A stretch of DNA of 64,000 nucleotides, from NCBI GenBank assembly GCA_046296415.1, contig JBKBLN010000001.1:1268890-1332889 (forward strand). The letters are read 5' to 3'. This stretch comes from CAYNRA01 sp046296415. GTDB taxonomy: Bacteria; Bacteroidota; Bacteroidia; Cytophagales; Spirosomataceae. Both the position numbers and the translations under genes were made by a program. Positions 57,004 through 64,000 of the stretch are shown piece after piece; the stretch's first letter is position 1; each line of letters starts with the position of its first letter. The notes under the pieces were generated by a model. The model ran no database searches. It saw nothing but the letters and a program-made list of their open reading frames with translations, and was not told the DNA's origin.

Positions 57004-57430
57004 GAGCTGAAGTTAAACGGCACGCCCAAGGCATTTTCTGATTATTCAGGGATTACGTCTCAGATGGAATGGTCGGGAGTATTAAGCTCTACGACTGTGA
57101 GTTGTGTTTTTTCGGCCATACCTATACCCACAGGGAAGACAGCGATTGCGGCAATGGTGGGAGGAGCGGGATTATCTGCAGCGGAGGCGTTTTCAGTGAA
57201 TGTATTGTCACAATACAGTTTATTGCGGAATTCGTATTCGAATCCAAAGACAATTCTAGAAAAGATCAAATGGGAGGAGTCGTTCAAAGAAGCGGGGAGT
57301 TCTGGCGTGATTACGTTTATATCCACTGTTCTGATTCGAGGTGGGAGTCATGGAACGGTATTGGCCTTAAAGAATAGAATCGTTAATATTGCTGAGAAGA
57401 AGGGAAGTAATTATGTTCGAACAAAACTAT
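57004..57430 (+). repeat. Module 5 partial copy of module 4 mid-region
   Basis: It starts at GAGCTGAAG, matching 55517 in module 4 (offset 1,487). Identity is high over the first ~170 bp, falls in the middle and rises again at about 57356-57405. It is a copy of a module tip, not of the effector's own pre-toxin region. Confidence 0.85.
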
Positions 57431-57846
57431 TGAGTTTAGGCTTTACGGATGATTTTATAGATAAGATATTTGTAAAGTGGGGGGTGAGTGAAATCAAAGC
57501 ATTGCCCAACTTACCATTTATTAAGCCTTTTTCTGTTAATAATTACAGAGATAATCTGAAAATATTGACTGGAAAGAATCCACCAAGTTCAATTCATGCG
57601 CATCATGTATTTCCCAAAGGTACACCATTTACTACCTATTTTTTAAGTGTAGGAATAGATATCAATGATCCAAGGTTTTTGCAATGGTGGGACACTGCAG
57701 GTGCTAATGGACATTTAAAAAAGGTTTCTGAATACAATAGTGAATGGAGAGAGTTTTTTAGTATCCCAAGTAATATTGATAAAGTAAAAATTCTAAGAAA
57801 AGGTAAAGAGTTAATGGCTAAATATGGATTAAATGTAAATTATTAA
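57064..57846 (+). CDS. Displaced toxin module 5: second HNH-type nuclease tip
   Basis: The frame opens at 57001 after an in-frame TAG; the first ATG is at 57064, inside the copied region. Its 260 residues repeat the hydrophobic segment and nuclease of module 4: VSCVFSAIPIPTGKTAIAAM, then HAHHVFPKGTPF (H180, H181), GIDINDPRFLQWW and a late NSEWREFF. The toxin part has diverged well beyond the copied lead-in, consistent with selection for different immunity specificity. There is no signal peptide, so it is probably silent. The stop is 3 bp before the immunity gene. Confidence 0.78.
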   Translation: MEWSGVLSSTTVSCVFSAIPIPTGKTAIAAMVGGAGLSAAEAFSVNVLSQYSLLRNSYSNPKTILEKIKWEESFKEAGSSGVITFISTVLIRGGSHGTVLALKNRIVNIAEKKGSNYVRTKLLSLGFTDDFIDKIFVKWGVSEIKALPNLPFIKPFSVNNYRDNLKILTGKNPPSSIHAHHVFPKGTPFTTYFLSVGIDINDPRFLQWWDTAGANGHLKKVSEYNSEWREFFSIPSNIDKVKILRKGKELMAKYGLNVNY

Positions 57847-57849
57847 CCG

Positions 57850-58392
57850 ATGAAATTTTACAGATTTTCAGATAAAGATGTTTTAAATAAAGTAGCTTAT
57901 GTTACAAATGATAGTTGGGATGTTCAGGATGTAATTGATATTCTATATGGAAACAAGATAGTTAACGAAAGTCCAATTAAAGTTGAACATAAGTGGGGTA
58001 AAAAGTGGGCAGATATTCTGTGTTCAATTAATGTAATACTTCCTGTTGTAAGTCAGAAATTTATAGATATTTTAACAATTAATAATTTGACTGGTTGGGA
58101 AGCATATGAGGTTATTATTGATAATAAGCTTTCCGAATTTGATTCAAAATATTACATTTTGGTAATAACTGGTCGTTCAAAAAATACAATTATTGATATT
58201 TGTAAAAATAAAATGATTACAGATTGGGATGGATCAGATTTATTTCTTTTGCAAGATATTTCAAAAGTTTATATTTCAGAAAGGGCCTATCATGTGCTTA
58301 GTAAAAAAGATCATAAATTTACAAATATTAAACTAGTCTCATTTGAAAGTGATATTGAATATTTTTTAGAAGTAAACAAGAATTTTGTTTAA
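57850..58392 (+). CDS. Predicted immunity protein of module 5
   Basis: This 180-aa cytoplasmic protein is homologous to the module 4 immunity protein: INVILPVVSQKFIDILTINN, LTGWEAYEVI and LVITGRSKN align with the same positions there. It is strongly AT-rich. It probably binds the module 5 nuclease specifically. Confidence 0.75.
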   Translation: MKFYRFSDKDVLNKVAYVTNDSWDVQDVIDILYGNKIVNESPIKVEHKWGKKWADILCSINVILPVVSQKFIDILTINNLTGWEAYEVIIDNKLSEFDSKYYILVITGRSKNTIIDICKNKMITDWDGSDLFLLQDISKVYISERAYHVLSKKDHKFTNIKLVSFESDIEYFLEVNKNFV

Positions 58393-58439
58393 ATTTCAAA
58401 ATAATCAATGGATAGCTAATTTATTTTTCAATAGAGTCT

Positions 58440-59082
58440 GTAAATTAAACTATGTCAGAGCTTCTTAATTAAGCTCGAATACAGGATTATCTACTAGTGA
58501 CAAGACGGCTCTATCCACCGCTATCGATGCCGCCAATACCGAAGCTACTTGTTTTGCCAACAATGTATGTAGTTTGGGAAGTGCATTGACCAAAATTGAG
58601 GCGGTGCTGAGTTTATTGCGAAAGAATGGCTCTTTGCCTTTGCCGGAATCCTTCACTCCATTGGAGGCTATGGGTTCTGTTTCCAATGCCCGCACAAGCG
58701 CTTCCAATCCATGTTATGATGGGCTGCTTTCGTTTTCGAGTTACAGTGGAGGTGCCAAAATGGAGTTGGCGCAAATGCAGGAATGTGAGCTAGGCAACGA
58801 AGGGTACAAACTGGAGCAACTGAACGCGAGTACGTGTGGAGATGGTTTGTTTTACCATGGCACTTGGGGGGAGGACGAGGATAATCAGTATTATTCCTTG
58901 GTAACGCCTACGGAGACTTACTATGTGTACCGAAAGATCAACGTGTCGTGCCGCCAGTATTATGCAGCCAAGAAGAGTTACTGGACAGGGCCCTGCAATT
59001 TAGGCCAAGGGAATTGTGGGGAACTCTGGACGCGGGTAGGAATTCCGTACGGAGAAAGTACGGGGGAGAAGGCTGCGGATGA
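58440..59082 (+). repeat. Second pre-toxin family, module 6 copy
   Basis: It is closely similar to 60561-61290, which is longer by 87 bp because of the assembly gap (77-bp duplication plus 10 N). Homology includes non-coding sequence (TATGTCAGAGCTTCTTAATT) before the frame opens. It is not related to the GC-rich pre-toxin region of the effector at nucleotide level. Confidence 0.9.
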
Positions 59083-59965
59083 ATTGGCAAAAGGATTCGC
59101 TGTGACTTTGGCCGCAGCCGGAGGGCTCTCTGCCTTAATCCATGGCGGACATGGGATTGCTGTGGTAGAGGCTCTTACAGTATCTAAAGGGGACTTTGCG
59201 ATCACTTTTGCGATTACGGCTCTAACCTGTACTACTTGCACGGAGGCAGAATTTATTGAAAGTTTTGCATTAAATTTAGCGGCTAATCAAGTCTTCAAAG
59301 GGATATTTGTTGGGCTAACCGAGAGTGAACGATTCAACCAAGCGAGGTTATATGCGATAGCGTATATAAACTCAATCAAACAAACGGAAAATTACGGAAG
59401 GGTAGTCGGTAAAATAGGTGAGTTTGGGAATAAAGTCAGTGGGTATTGGCAGCCTTTTTTGGACAAGATAAAGAGTTTGGTTCAGGTTAGTGGGGCGGGT
59501 AATGCTTTCAAAATAATTTCTACAAATGTTGGTTTAGCACTTAGAAATAGAATTACACACATACGAAAAATAATATTTGAGCCCAAAGGAAGTGGTTACA
59601 AATTTTCAGGATGTCATTCTAAAAGTGCACTAGATGAATTAGGATCAAATGCAAGAATCGAAGTGACTATACCTGCAAATGCCGAAGGCGTTTATGAAGC
59701 TAAAGTTTTTGCTAAAGGACCTGATGGAATTGAAATACTTAAAAGTGGTAATGGTGGAAAATCAACATTTTTTCCTGATAGTTGGAGTGAAGCGAGAATT
59801 TTAGAAGAAGCTGAATTCGCTGTTAAAAATAATAAAGGATTTGCAAATGGTGTAAATGCTACAGATGGATACTATGGATTTTCTAAAAATGGTAAAATAA
59901 AAATTCAGTTTTACTATAGAGATTCAGATGGTTTTATTGGTTCATTTTTCCCAAAATTGGATTAA
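58574..59965 (+). CDS. Displaced toxin module 6: EndoU-like RNase
   Basis: The frame is open from 58469 (after TAA), with TTG at 58574 as the first start-like codon and no signal peptide. Residues 1-170 are the second pre-toxin family, including MGSVSNARTSASNPCYDG (about 35-50) and cysteine-rich NLGQGNCGELWTRV. A glycine/alanine-rich segment (172-220) follows. The C-terminal ~120 residues fit bacterial EndoU: FSGCHSKSAL (His near 347), EGVYEAKVFAKGPDG, then KSTFFPDSWSEARILEEAEF (about 396). EndoU toxins cut RNA, often tRNA, in the target cytoplasm. The immunity gene starts 3 bp after the stop. Confidence 0.82.
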   Translation: MGSALTKIEAVLSLLRKNGSLPLPESFTPLEAMGSVSNARTSASNPCYDGLLSFSSYSGGAKMELAQMQECELGNEGYKLEQLNASTCGDGLFYHGTWGEDEDNQYYSLVTPTETYYVYRKINVSCRQYYAAKKSYWTGPCNLGQGNCGELWTRVGIPYGESTGEKAADELAKGFAVTLAAAGGLSALIHGGHGIAVVEALTVSKGDFAITFAITALTCTTCTEAEFIESFALNLAANQVFKGIFVGLTESERFNQARLYAIAYINSIKQTENYGRVVGKIGEFGNKVSGYWQPFLDKIKSLVQVSGAGNAFKIISTNVGLALRNRITHIRKIIFEPKGSGYKFSGCHSKSALDELGSNARIEVTIPANAEGVYEAKVFAKGPDGIEILKSGNGGKSTFFPDSWSEARILEEAEFAVKNNKGFANGVNATDGYYGFSKNGKIKIQFYYRDSDGFIGSFFPKLD

Positions 59966-59968
59966 CTA

Positions 59969-60343
59969 ATGGAATATAAAATTACATTTAACAACACAAA
60001 AAATAATAAACCAGGTATATCACTTGGCGAAGAAAATGATTATTGGCACTTAAATGAATTGAATTCTTGTGACACAGAATACATTTTGAATGATGTGCTA
60101 CCCAATATTGAAAAGATATGGAATGGTGAAAAATATTGGGATGAGTATAGAAGCCCTACTTACGGAGCTTTTGATACTTATGAATTTGGTTTTGATGCAA
60201 CACTAATTGAATTTGGTAAAGAAATTTCTGTTGTAAGTTATGGCTTTAGAGAAGGTAGTTTTGAAGTGCCTTCAGAAGAAATTTATACCTTATTGAAAGA
60301 ATGGGGAGAGCATTTAATGAATTGGGAAAATGAAACCACCTAA
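59969..60343 (+). CDS. Predicted immunity protein for the EndoU-like toxin
   Basis: This 124-aa acidic cytoplasmic protein (MEYKITFNNTKNNKPGISLG, later TYEFGFDATLIEFGKEISVV) begins 3 bp after the toxin stop. It has no confident family match; size, acidity and position suit a CdiI-type immunity protein that blocks the RNase active site. Its stop codon is inside the loop of an intrinsic terminator. Confidence 0.75.
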   Translation: MEYKITFNNTKNNKPGISLGEENDYWHLNELNSCDTEYILNDVLPNIEKIWNGEKYWDEYRSPTYGAFDTYEFGFDATLIEFGKEISVVSYGFREGSFEVPSEEIYTLLKEWGEHLMNWENETT

Positions 60344-60356
60344 TGGGTGGTTTTTT
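60334..60356 (+). terminator. Intrinsic terminator after module 6 immunity gene
   Basis: AACCACC (60334-60340) and GGTGGTT (60346-60352) form a hairpin with loop TAATG and a T6 tail. The stop codon (60341-60343) lies in the loop, so transcription of the array ends here before module 7. Confidence 0.85.
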
Positions 60357-60589
60357 ATGTGTTTAAATCAAAGTAAGTATGTGTAAAAAGTATAATTACA
60401 CCTACGATAATGAAAAATATTTCTGTTAATTAGTTTATTATAAATTAATTAAATAAAGAAGATGTTTAAAAATTATATTTGGTAAAATTCAACTTCTAAG
60501 TGTTTGTAAAGAATTAATTAACAATATTTTGAAAAATTGATTTTTAAATTTGTGGGGAGTGTAAACTGAACTATGTCAGAGCTTCTTAA
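60357..60589. other. Spacer before module 7
   Basis: This is AT-rich DNA with no supported gene. From about 60561 it matches the spacer before module 6 (GTAAAC and TATGTCAGAGCTTCTTAATT), and the module 7 frame opens at 60590 after TAA. Confidence 0.6.
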
Positions 60590-60694
60590 TTATGTTCAAA
60601 TACAGGTTTATCTACTAGTGACAAGACGGCTCTATCCACCGCTATCGATGCGGCCAATACCGAAGCTACTTGTTTTGCCAACAATGAATGTAGT

Positions 60695-61843
60695 TTGGGA
60701 AGTGCATTGACCAAAATTGAGGCGGTGCTGAGTTTATTGCGAAAGAATGGCTCTTTGCCTTTGCCGGAATCCTTCACTCCATTGGAGGCTATGGGTTCCA
60801 TATCCAATGCCCGCACAAGCGCTTCCAATCCATGTTATGATGGGCTGCTTTCGTTTTCGAATTACAGTGGAGGTGCCAAAATGGAGTTGGCGCAAATGCA
60901 GGAATGTGAGCTAGGCAACGAGGGGTACAAACTGGAGCAACTGAACGCGAGTACGTGTGGAGATGGTTTGTTTTACCATGGCACTTGGGGGGAGGACGAG
61001 GATAATCAGTATTATTCCTTGGTAACGCCTACGGAGACGTACTATGTGTACCGAAAGATCAACGTGTCGTGCCGCCAGTATTATGCAGCCAAGAAGAGTT
61101 ACTGGACAGGGCCCTGCAATCTAGGCCAAGGGAACTGTGGGGAACTCTGGACGCGGGTAGGNNNNNNNNNNGCAGCCAAGAAGAGTTACTGGACAGGGCC
61201 CTGCAATCTAGGCCAAGGGAACTGTGGGGAACTCTGGACGCGGGTAGGAATTCCGTACGGAGAAAGTACGGGGGAGAAGGCTGCGGATGCGATTTCGTAT
61301 GGATTTGTCGGGACATTGGCTTCTCTAGGTTTGGTTGAGGTCGCGGCTTCTGGTTTAATTAGCGAAGGTTTAGCTGCTGGAGGTGAGTATCTTGTATCCA
61401 ATAAAGTAGAAATTTTAATTACATTTGTTGAGACCTTGGTTGACTGCCCAGACTGTACAACGGCGGAGGATTTTGCGGTACAATTTGCAGGCAATTACGC
61501 AGCCAATGTAGCACTTGGGAAGTTTACGGGTGCGGTCTTGTCAACGCCTATAGCGCAGAAGGTGGGTCGTTACATGTACCAGAAGTTTTTATCAGCGGGC
61601 AGTGCGATTGTCAATTCTACTAAGAAATCACTCATAGCCATCACGGAGCTGAAAAACAAAGCATCAGGATACTTGGATGAGGTTTGGGGGCGGGTGAGGG
61701 GTGGGTTGGTCCCAAATTTTGTAAGAAAATCTTTGTTTGGAAGGGAAATTATAGAGGAGGTCATTGGCTTTTCTGATAATATTGCTACAATTTTATCAAA
61801 TAAAGGGTTGATCTTGAGCGAATTTAGATTACTTCAACAATAG
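60695..61843 (+). CDS. Displaced toxin module 7, pre-toxin part ending at an in-frame TAG
   Basis: The frame is open from 60590; TTG at 60695 is the first start-like codon. It repeats the second pre-toxin family (MGSISNARTSASNPCYDG, NLGQGNCGELWTRV), then has a unique Gly/Ala-rich segment and helices ending EFRLLQQ. A single TAG (61841-61843) stops it, after which the same frame continues as CNDLM into the next reading frame (61856-62377). Toxin and lead-in are therefore split by one in-frame stop. The assembly gap at 61162-61171 and the duplicated 77 bp add 87 bp (29 codons) that are probably artefactual, so the real protein is shorter. It is predicted silent. Confidence 0.7.
   Translation: MGSALTKIEAVLSLLRKNGSLPLPESFTPLEAMGSISNARTSASNPCYDGLLSFSNYSGGAKMELAQMQECELGNEGYKLEQLNASTCGDGLFYHGTWGEDEDNQYYSLVTPTETYYVYRKINVSCRQYYAAKKSYWTGPCNLGQGNCGELWTRVXXXXAAKKSYWTGPCNLGQGNCGELWTRVGIPYGESTGEKAADAISYGFVGTLASLGLVEVAASGLISEGLAAGGEYLVSNKVEILITFVETLVDCPDCTTAEDFAVQFAGNYAANVALGKFTGAVLSTPIAQKVGRYMYQKFLSAGSAIVNSTKKSLIAITELKNKASGYLDEVWGRVRGGLVPNFVRKSLFGREIIEEVIGFSDNIATILSNKGLILSEFRLLQQ
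61085..61248. other. Assembly gap: 10 N between two exact 77-bp copies
   Basis: 61085-61161 and 61172-61248 are identical, and the ten N (61162-61171) sit exactly between them. This is the pattern of two contigs ending in the same 77-mer and scaffolded with a minimum gap, not a biological repeat. Module 6 has one copy at the equivalent place. Confidence 0.92.
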
Positions 61844-61855
61844 TGTAATGATTTA

Positions 61856-62377
61856 ATGAGTGTTTCGGAAAGGAGTCTGATAGATGCAATTAGAAATTCT
61901 GTGGCGATTCCCGATGGAAGTACGATATTACAAAAAGTAATCCCGAAAAGTGATATTTCAAAGTATATTTCAGGTGATTATTCTCAAATAGGAGGATTTA
62001 TTACTACAGCTAAAGATGCTAAACATCTTAAGACTTTTGAGGATATATTTTATGGATTGAGGTTGGACTATAAAAAACTCGATGGAACAAATCCTTTTAA
62101 GTTAAGTGATGGTAGTTGTGGCGTAATTCGATATAGAACTGCCAATCCAAATTTAACTATTCCAAAATTAAAATATTCTCCCGAGGATCCGCCTTTACCA
62201 TTTACAGGAAATGGTTTTTCAGGAGGAAACAATGGTAGACTTGGTGTTCCAGAATGGAATTCTCAATTTAAAACACCATTAGAGAATTCCGAATTATATG
62301 AAGTTTACTCTAATGGTTCTGAGGTTTTAGTTGCCAAATTTTCAACTCAATATAATAAATTTATACCTGTTGAATGA
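61856..62377 (+). CDS. Module 7 toxin domain, cut off from its lead-in by a TAG
   Basis: This 173-aa frame is in phase with the upstream one, 12 bp past its TAG. Its start (MSVSERSLIDAIRNSVAIPD) looks like the continuation of a helix, not a gene start. The C-terminal ~130 residues are compact: FITTAKDAKHLKTFEDIFYG, LRLDYKKLDG, GVIRYRTANP and PFTGNGFSGG, with the feel of polymorphic-toxin tips, but no family is named. The immunity gene overlaps its stop by 4 bp (ATGA). Translation from its own ATG would release a free toxin domain in the cytoplasm. Confidence 0.65.
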   Translation: MSVSERSLIDAIRNSVAIPDGSTILQKVIPKSDISKYISGDYSQIGGFITTAKDAKHLKTFEDIFYGLRLDYKKLDGTNPFKLSDGSCGVIRYRTANPNLTIPKLKYSPEDPPLPFTGNGFSGGNNGRLGVPEWNSQFKTPLENSELYEVYSNGSEVLVAKFSTQYNKFIPVE

Positions 62378-62874
62378 AGGTTAGATTGGGGACATATACA
62401 ATTATAAAGGGTATTGAAATGAAATTATCCGGAAACAGATATGAAGTGCCCACATCCGAGTTTGAGAAAACATACTCAATATCTTACCCTGCCGTTCTTG
62501 GGAAAATGGATGAATTTAGACTATATAAGCAGCCTTATCCTTATTTTGATGAGTACATCAAAGAAGTTTATATAAAGGATATTAAAAATGCTTTTTTTGT
62601 TGTCACAAAAGCAAAATACCAAGGAGAGGTTTTTGAAGTTGAGCCATACTATGGAGATGAGATACATTTACATTTAGCTACTAAAGATTTAGAATTAGGA
62701 AAAAAGCTAAATTTTTATGAATTACATGATGGTGAAGGTAATTCATATTATTTAGGTGAAGTAAAAATAACAGAAGTAGAAAAAATTTGGGAGGAAAGAC
62801 AAAAGTCTAGTTTGGATATTCCACTTCCTGAAAATTTTGAGTTATACAAAGAGATACAATTAGAATCAGAATAA
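62374..62874 (+). CDS. Predicted immunity protein of module 7
   Basis: This 166-aa soluble protein overlaps the toxin stop (ATGA at 62374). It is acidic and beta-rich (FEVEPYYGDEIHLHLATKDL, GEGNSYYLGEVKITEVEKIW) with no signal peptide. There is no family match; it is called immunity from position and coupling, as in every other module of the array. Confidence 0.72.
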   Translation: MKVRLGTYTIIKGIEMKLSGNRYEVPTSEFEKTYSISYPAVLGKMDEFRLYKQPYPYFDEYIKEVYIKDIKNAFFVVTKAKYQGEVFEVEPYYGDEIHLHLATKDLELGKKLNFYELHDGEGNSYYLGEVKITEVEKIWEERQKSSLDIPLPENFELYKEIQLESE

Positions 62875-62893
62875 AAAAGTAGTTTAAACCTTC

Positions 62894-62942
62894 GCCACCA
62901 GCAACAGCCCTGTGCCGCTGGGTGGGGAGTTGAAACTGACGG
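62894..62942 (+). repeat. 49-bp remnant of the effector pre-toxin region
   Basis: It matches 47219-47267 with about two differences (GCCACCAGCAA...AACTGACGG; TSNSPVPLGGELKL in frame), flanked by unrelated sequence. It is a scar of a further module or recombination event at the right edge of the array. Confidence 0.85.
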
Positions 62943-63062
62943 ATTAAATCGATGAGTTTTACTATTTAGTTTACCTACCGAATTTCAATCGATTATAGTC
63001 GTTTATTCTTCGATTTTTTAGGAATAGCGTGTTTATCTTGGGTGCATACGATTCGTGTGGCC

Positions 63063-64000
63063 ATGAAAAAACATCATATTCACGACAATTTCATCAAGGA
63101 GTGGTTGTCGGACCCCGAGATAGCTCGTGCTTTTTTTGAGGAATTTCTACCTGCTGAAATAACTCATCATCTGCGGCTTTCTTCCTTGCAGCAGCTAACA
63201 ACCTCCTATGTAACCCCAGACCTGAAATCGAAATTCTCGGATCTGGTCTGGCGAGTAGAGACAACACGTGGGTCGATTCATATTTGTCTGCTGCTGGAAC
63301 ATAAATCCTACCAAGATCCAGGTGTGGTTTTTCAGATGCTAGGTTATTTAGCCGAAGGGTATTTGAAACAATGGAAAAATCAAAAGTCGGTGGAATTGAT
63401 TATTCCGATCCTGTATTACCATGGCAAAAAGCAGTGGAACTTGACCTTGCTTTCCGAGTTTTTCCAAGGTATCCCACCCGAGTGGCAGCGTTTTATTCCG
63501 GCGTACGATCTAATCTTTCACGATTTACAGAAGATTCCGGTCGCTCAAATCGAGCAGTTACAACATGGATTGGTAAAAGCCGCGATGCTAATTCAGCGAG
63601 AATATGCACATCCCGATCGACTTCGAGAACATGTGGCTCGGATATTGGACAGCCTCTACCCGTACTTGGATAAATCGGGCACAAAAAGTATATTTGTTTA
63701 TCTGGTTCATCATTTACAGATTACCTACGACGAGTTAGTTGAGATAGAAAAAATAATTCCCATCGAAAATCAAGAACGTATGAAAAGCTTGTATGATCAT
63801 TTGATTGAACGCGGTATAGAACGCGGCATTGAACGCGGTATTGAACGTGGAAAAGAACAAGGAATTGAGCTCGGAAAAGAGCAAGGCATTGAACAGGGCA
63901 TTCATCGTGAACGAATCAACGTGGTATTGAACGCCCATGCCAACGGTCTTGACCTCTCGACCATCCAGTTGATTACAGGTGAAACCCTGGAAAGAATCCA
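63063..64000 (+). CDS. Rpn family recombination-promoting nuclease / PD-(D/E)XK transposase, 3' end outside window
   Basis: The frame starts at ATG 63063 and runs off the window, with 312 codons visible. It begins MKKHHIHDNFIKEWLSDPEI. The PD-(D/E)XK core is FSDLVWRVE (Asp) and LLEHKSYQDPG (E-x-K), followed by FQMLGYLAEGYLKQW and IPILYYHGKKQWN, as in YhgA/Transposase_31 proteins. A low-complexity stretch of IERG, IEQG and KEQG units (about residues 247-280) is typical of the family. Rpn proteins from E. coli are reported to be DNA endonucleases that raise RecA-independent recombination. It lies 121 bp beyond the last toxin-array scar; a link to module shuffling is speculative. Confidence 0.9.
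   Translation, partial: MKKHHIHDNFIKEWLSDPEIARAFFEEFLPAEITHHLRLSSLQQLTTSYVTPDLKSKFSDLVWRVETTRGSIHICLLLEHKSYQDPGVVFQMLGYLAEGYLKQWKNQKSVELIIPILYYHGKKQWNLTLLSEFFQGIPPEWQRFIPAYDLIFHDLQKIPVAQIEQLQHGLVKAAMLIQREYAHPDRLREHVARILDSLYPYLDKSGTKSIFVYLVHHLQITYDELVEIEKIIPIENQERMKSLYDHLIERGIERGIERGIERGKEQGIELGKEQGIEQGIHRERINVVLNAHANGLDLSTIQLITGETLERI

Noticed and set aside
61162..61171. The duplicated 77 bp around the N run as a real tandem repeat in module 7.
   Set aside because: The copies are exact and end precisely at the N run on both sides, and module 6 has only one copy, so an assembly artefact is far more likely.

Overview
The window looks like a Bacteroidota chromosome, probably Cytophagia or Saprospiria. 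The evidence is very large secreted beta-rich proteins (NHL, FG-GAP, Ig-like, PA14, BACON, PKD and 3-coathanger-like domains), a SusB-type GH97 enzyme, a DUF4468 protein, a Bacteroidetes-type tyrosine integrase, and a lack of clear Shine-Dalgarno sequences. The 10-N gap lies between two exact 77-bp copies, so this is a draft short-read assembly.

Layout. (1) 1-3677, minus strand: an O-acetylation operon (unknown membrane-anchored protein, MBOAT/AlgI-like acyltransferase, 3'-truncated SGNH/AlgX-like gene). (2) 3861-5192: mnmE. An ~8.6 kb integrative element (about 5178-13812) sits in its 3' end, bounded by a 14-bp direct repeat, TGTATCGGAAAGTA. It carries a zinc-finger/HTH protein, integrase, HTH regulator, P4-type primase-helicase, a zinc-binding DUF6371-like protein, small unknown genes and a secreted DUF4468 cargo gene. 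It has no relaxase or virion genes. (3) 13810-14592: a REP-associated tyrosine transposase between two identical 28-bp REP palindromes; the left one overlaps the mnmE stop codon copy in attR. (4) 14606-17739, minus strand: GH97 and an unknown membrane protein. (5) 18101-33582: three paralogous secreted NHL/Calx-beta/FG-GAP/PKD proteins. The first and third share a ~714-bp near-identical 3' end that continues past the stop codon.

(6) 34144-62942 is the most interesting part: a polymorphic-toxin locus. A lipoprotein and two giant secreted proteins precede a 2057-aa secreted Ig-repeat effector whose AT-rich tip is a lipase-like toxin, coupled to a membrane immunity gene. Downstream are six further toxin/immunity modules. 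Each begins abruptly inside a copy of a conserved pre-toxin region, mostly without its own start codon, then switches to a unique AT-rich toxin followed at once by an immunity gene. Three modules copy the GC-rich pre-toxin region of the full-length effector, one copies the next module's mid-region, and two carry a second pre-toxin family with no parent in this window. The toxins include two alpha/beta hydrolases, two divergent HNH-type nucleases, an EndoU-like RNase and two unrecognised domains. The layout suits recombination that swaps silent tips onto the expressed effector. One module holds the assembly gap and an in-frame TAG that detaches the toxin.

(7) 63063-end: an Rpn/PD-(D/E)XK recombination-promoting nuclease, cut by the window edge.
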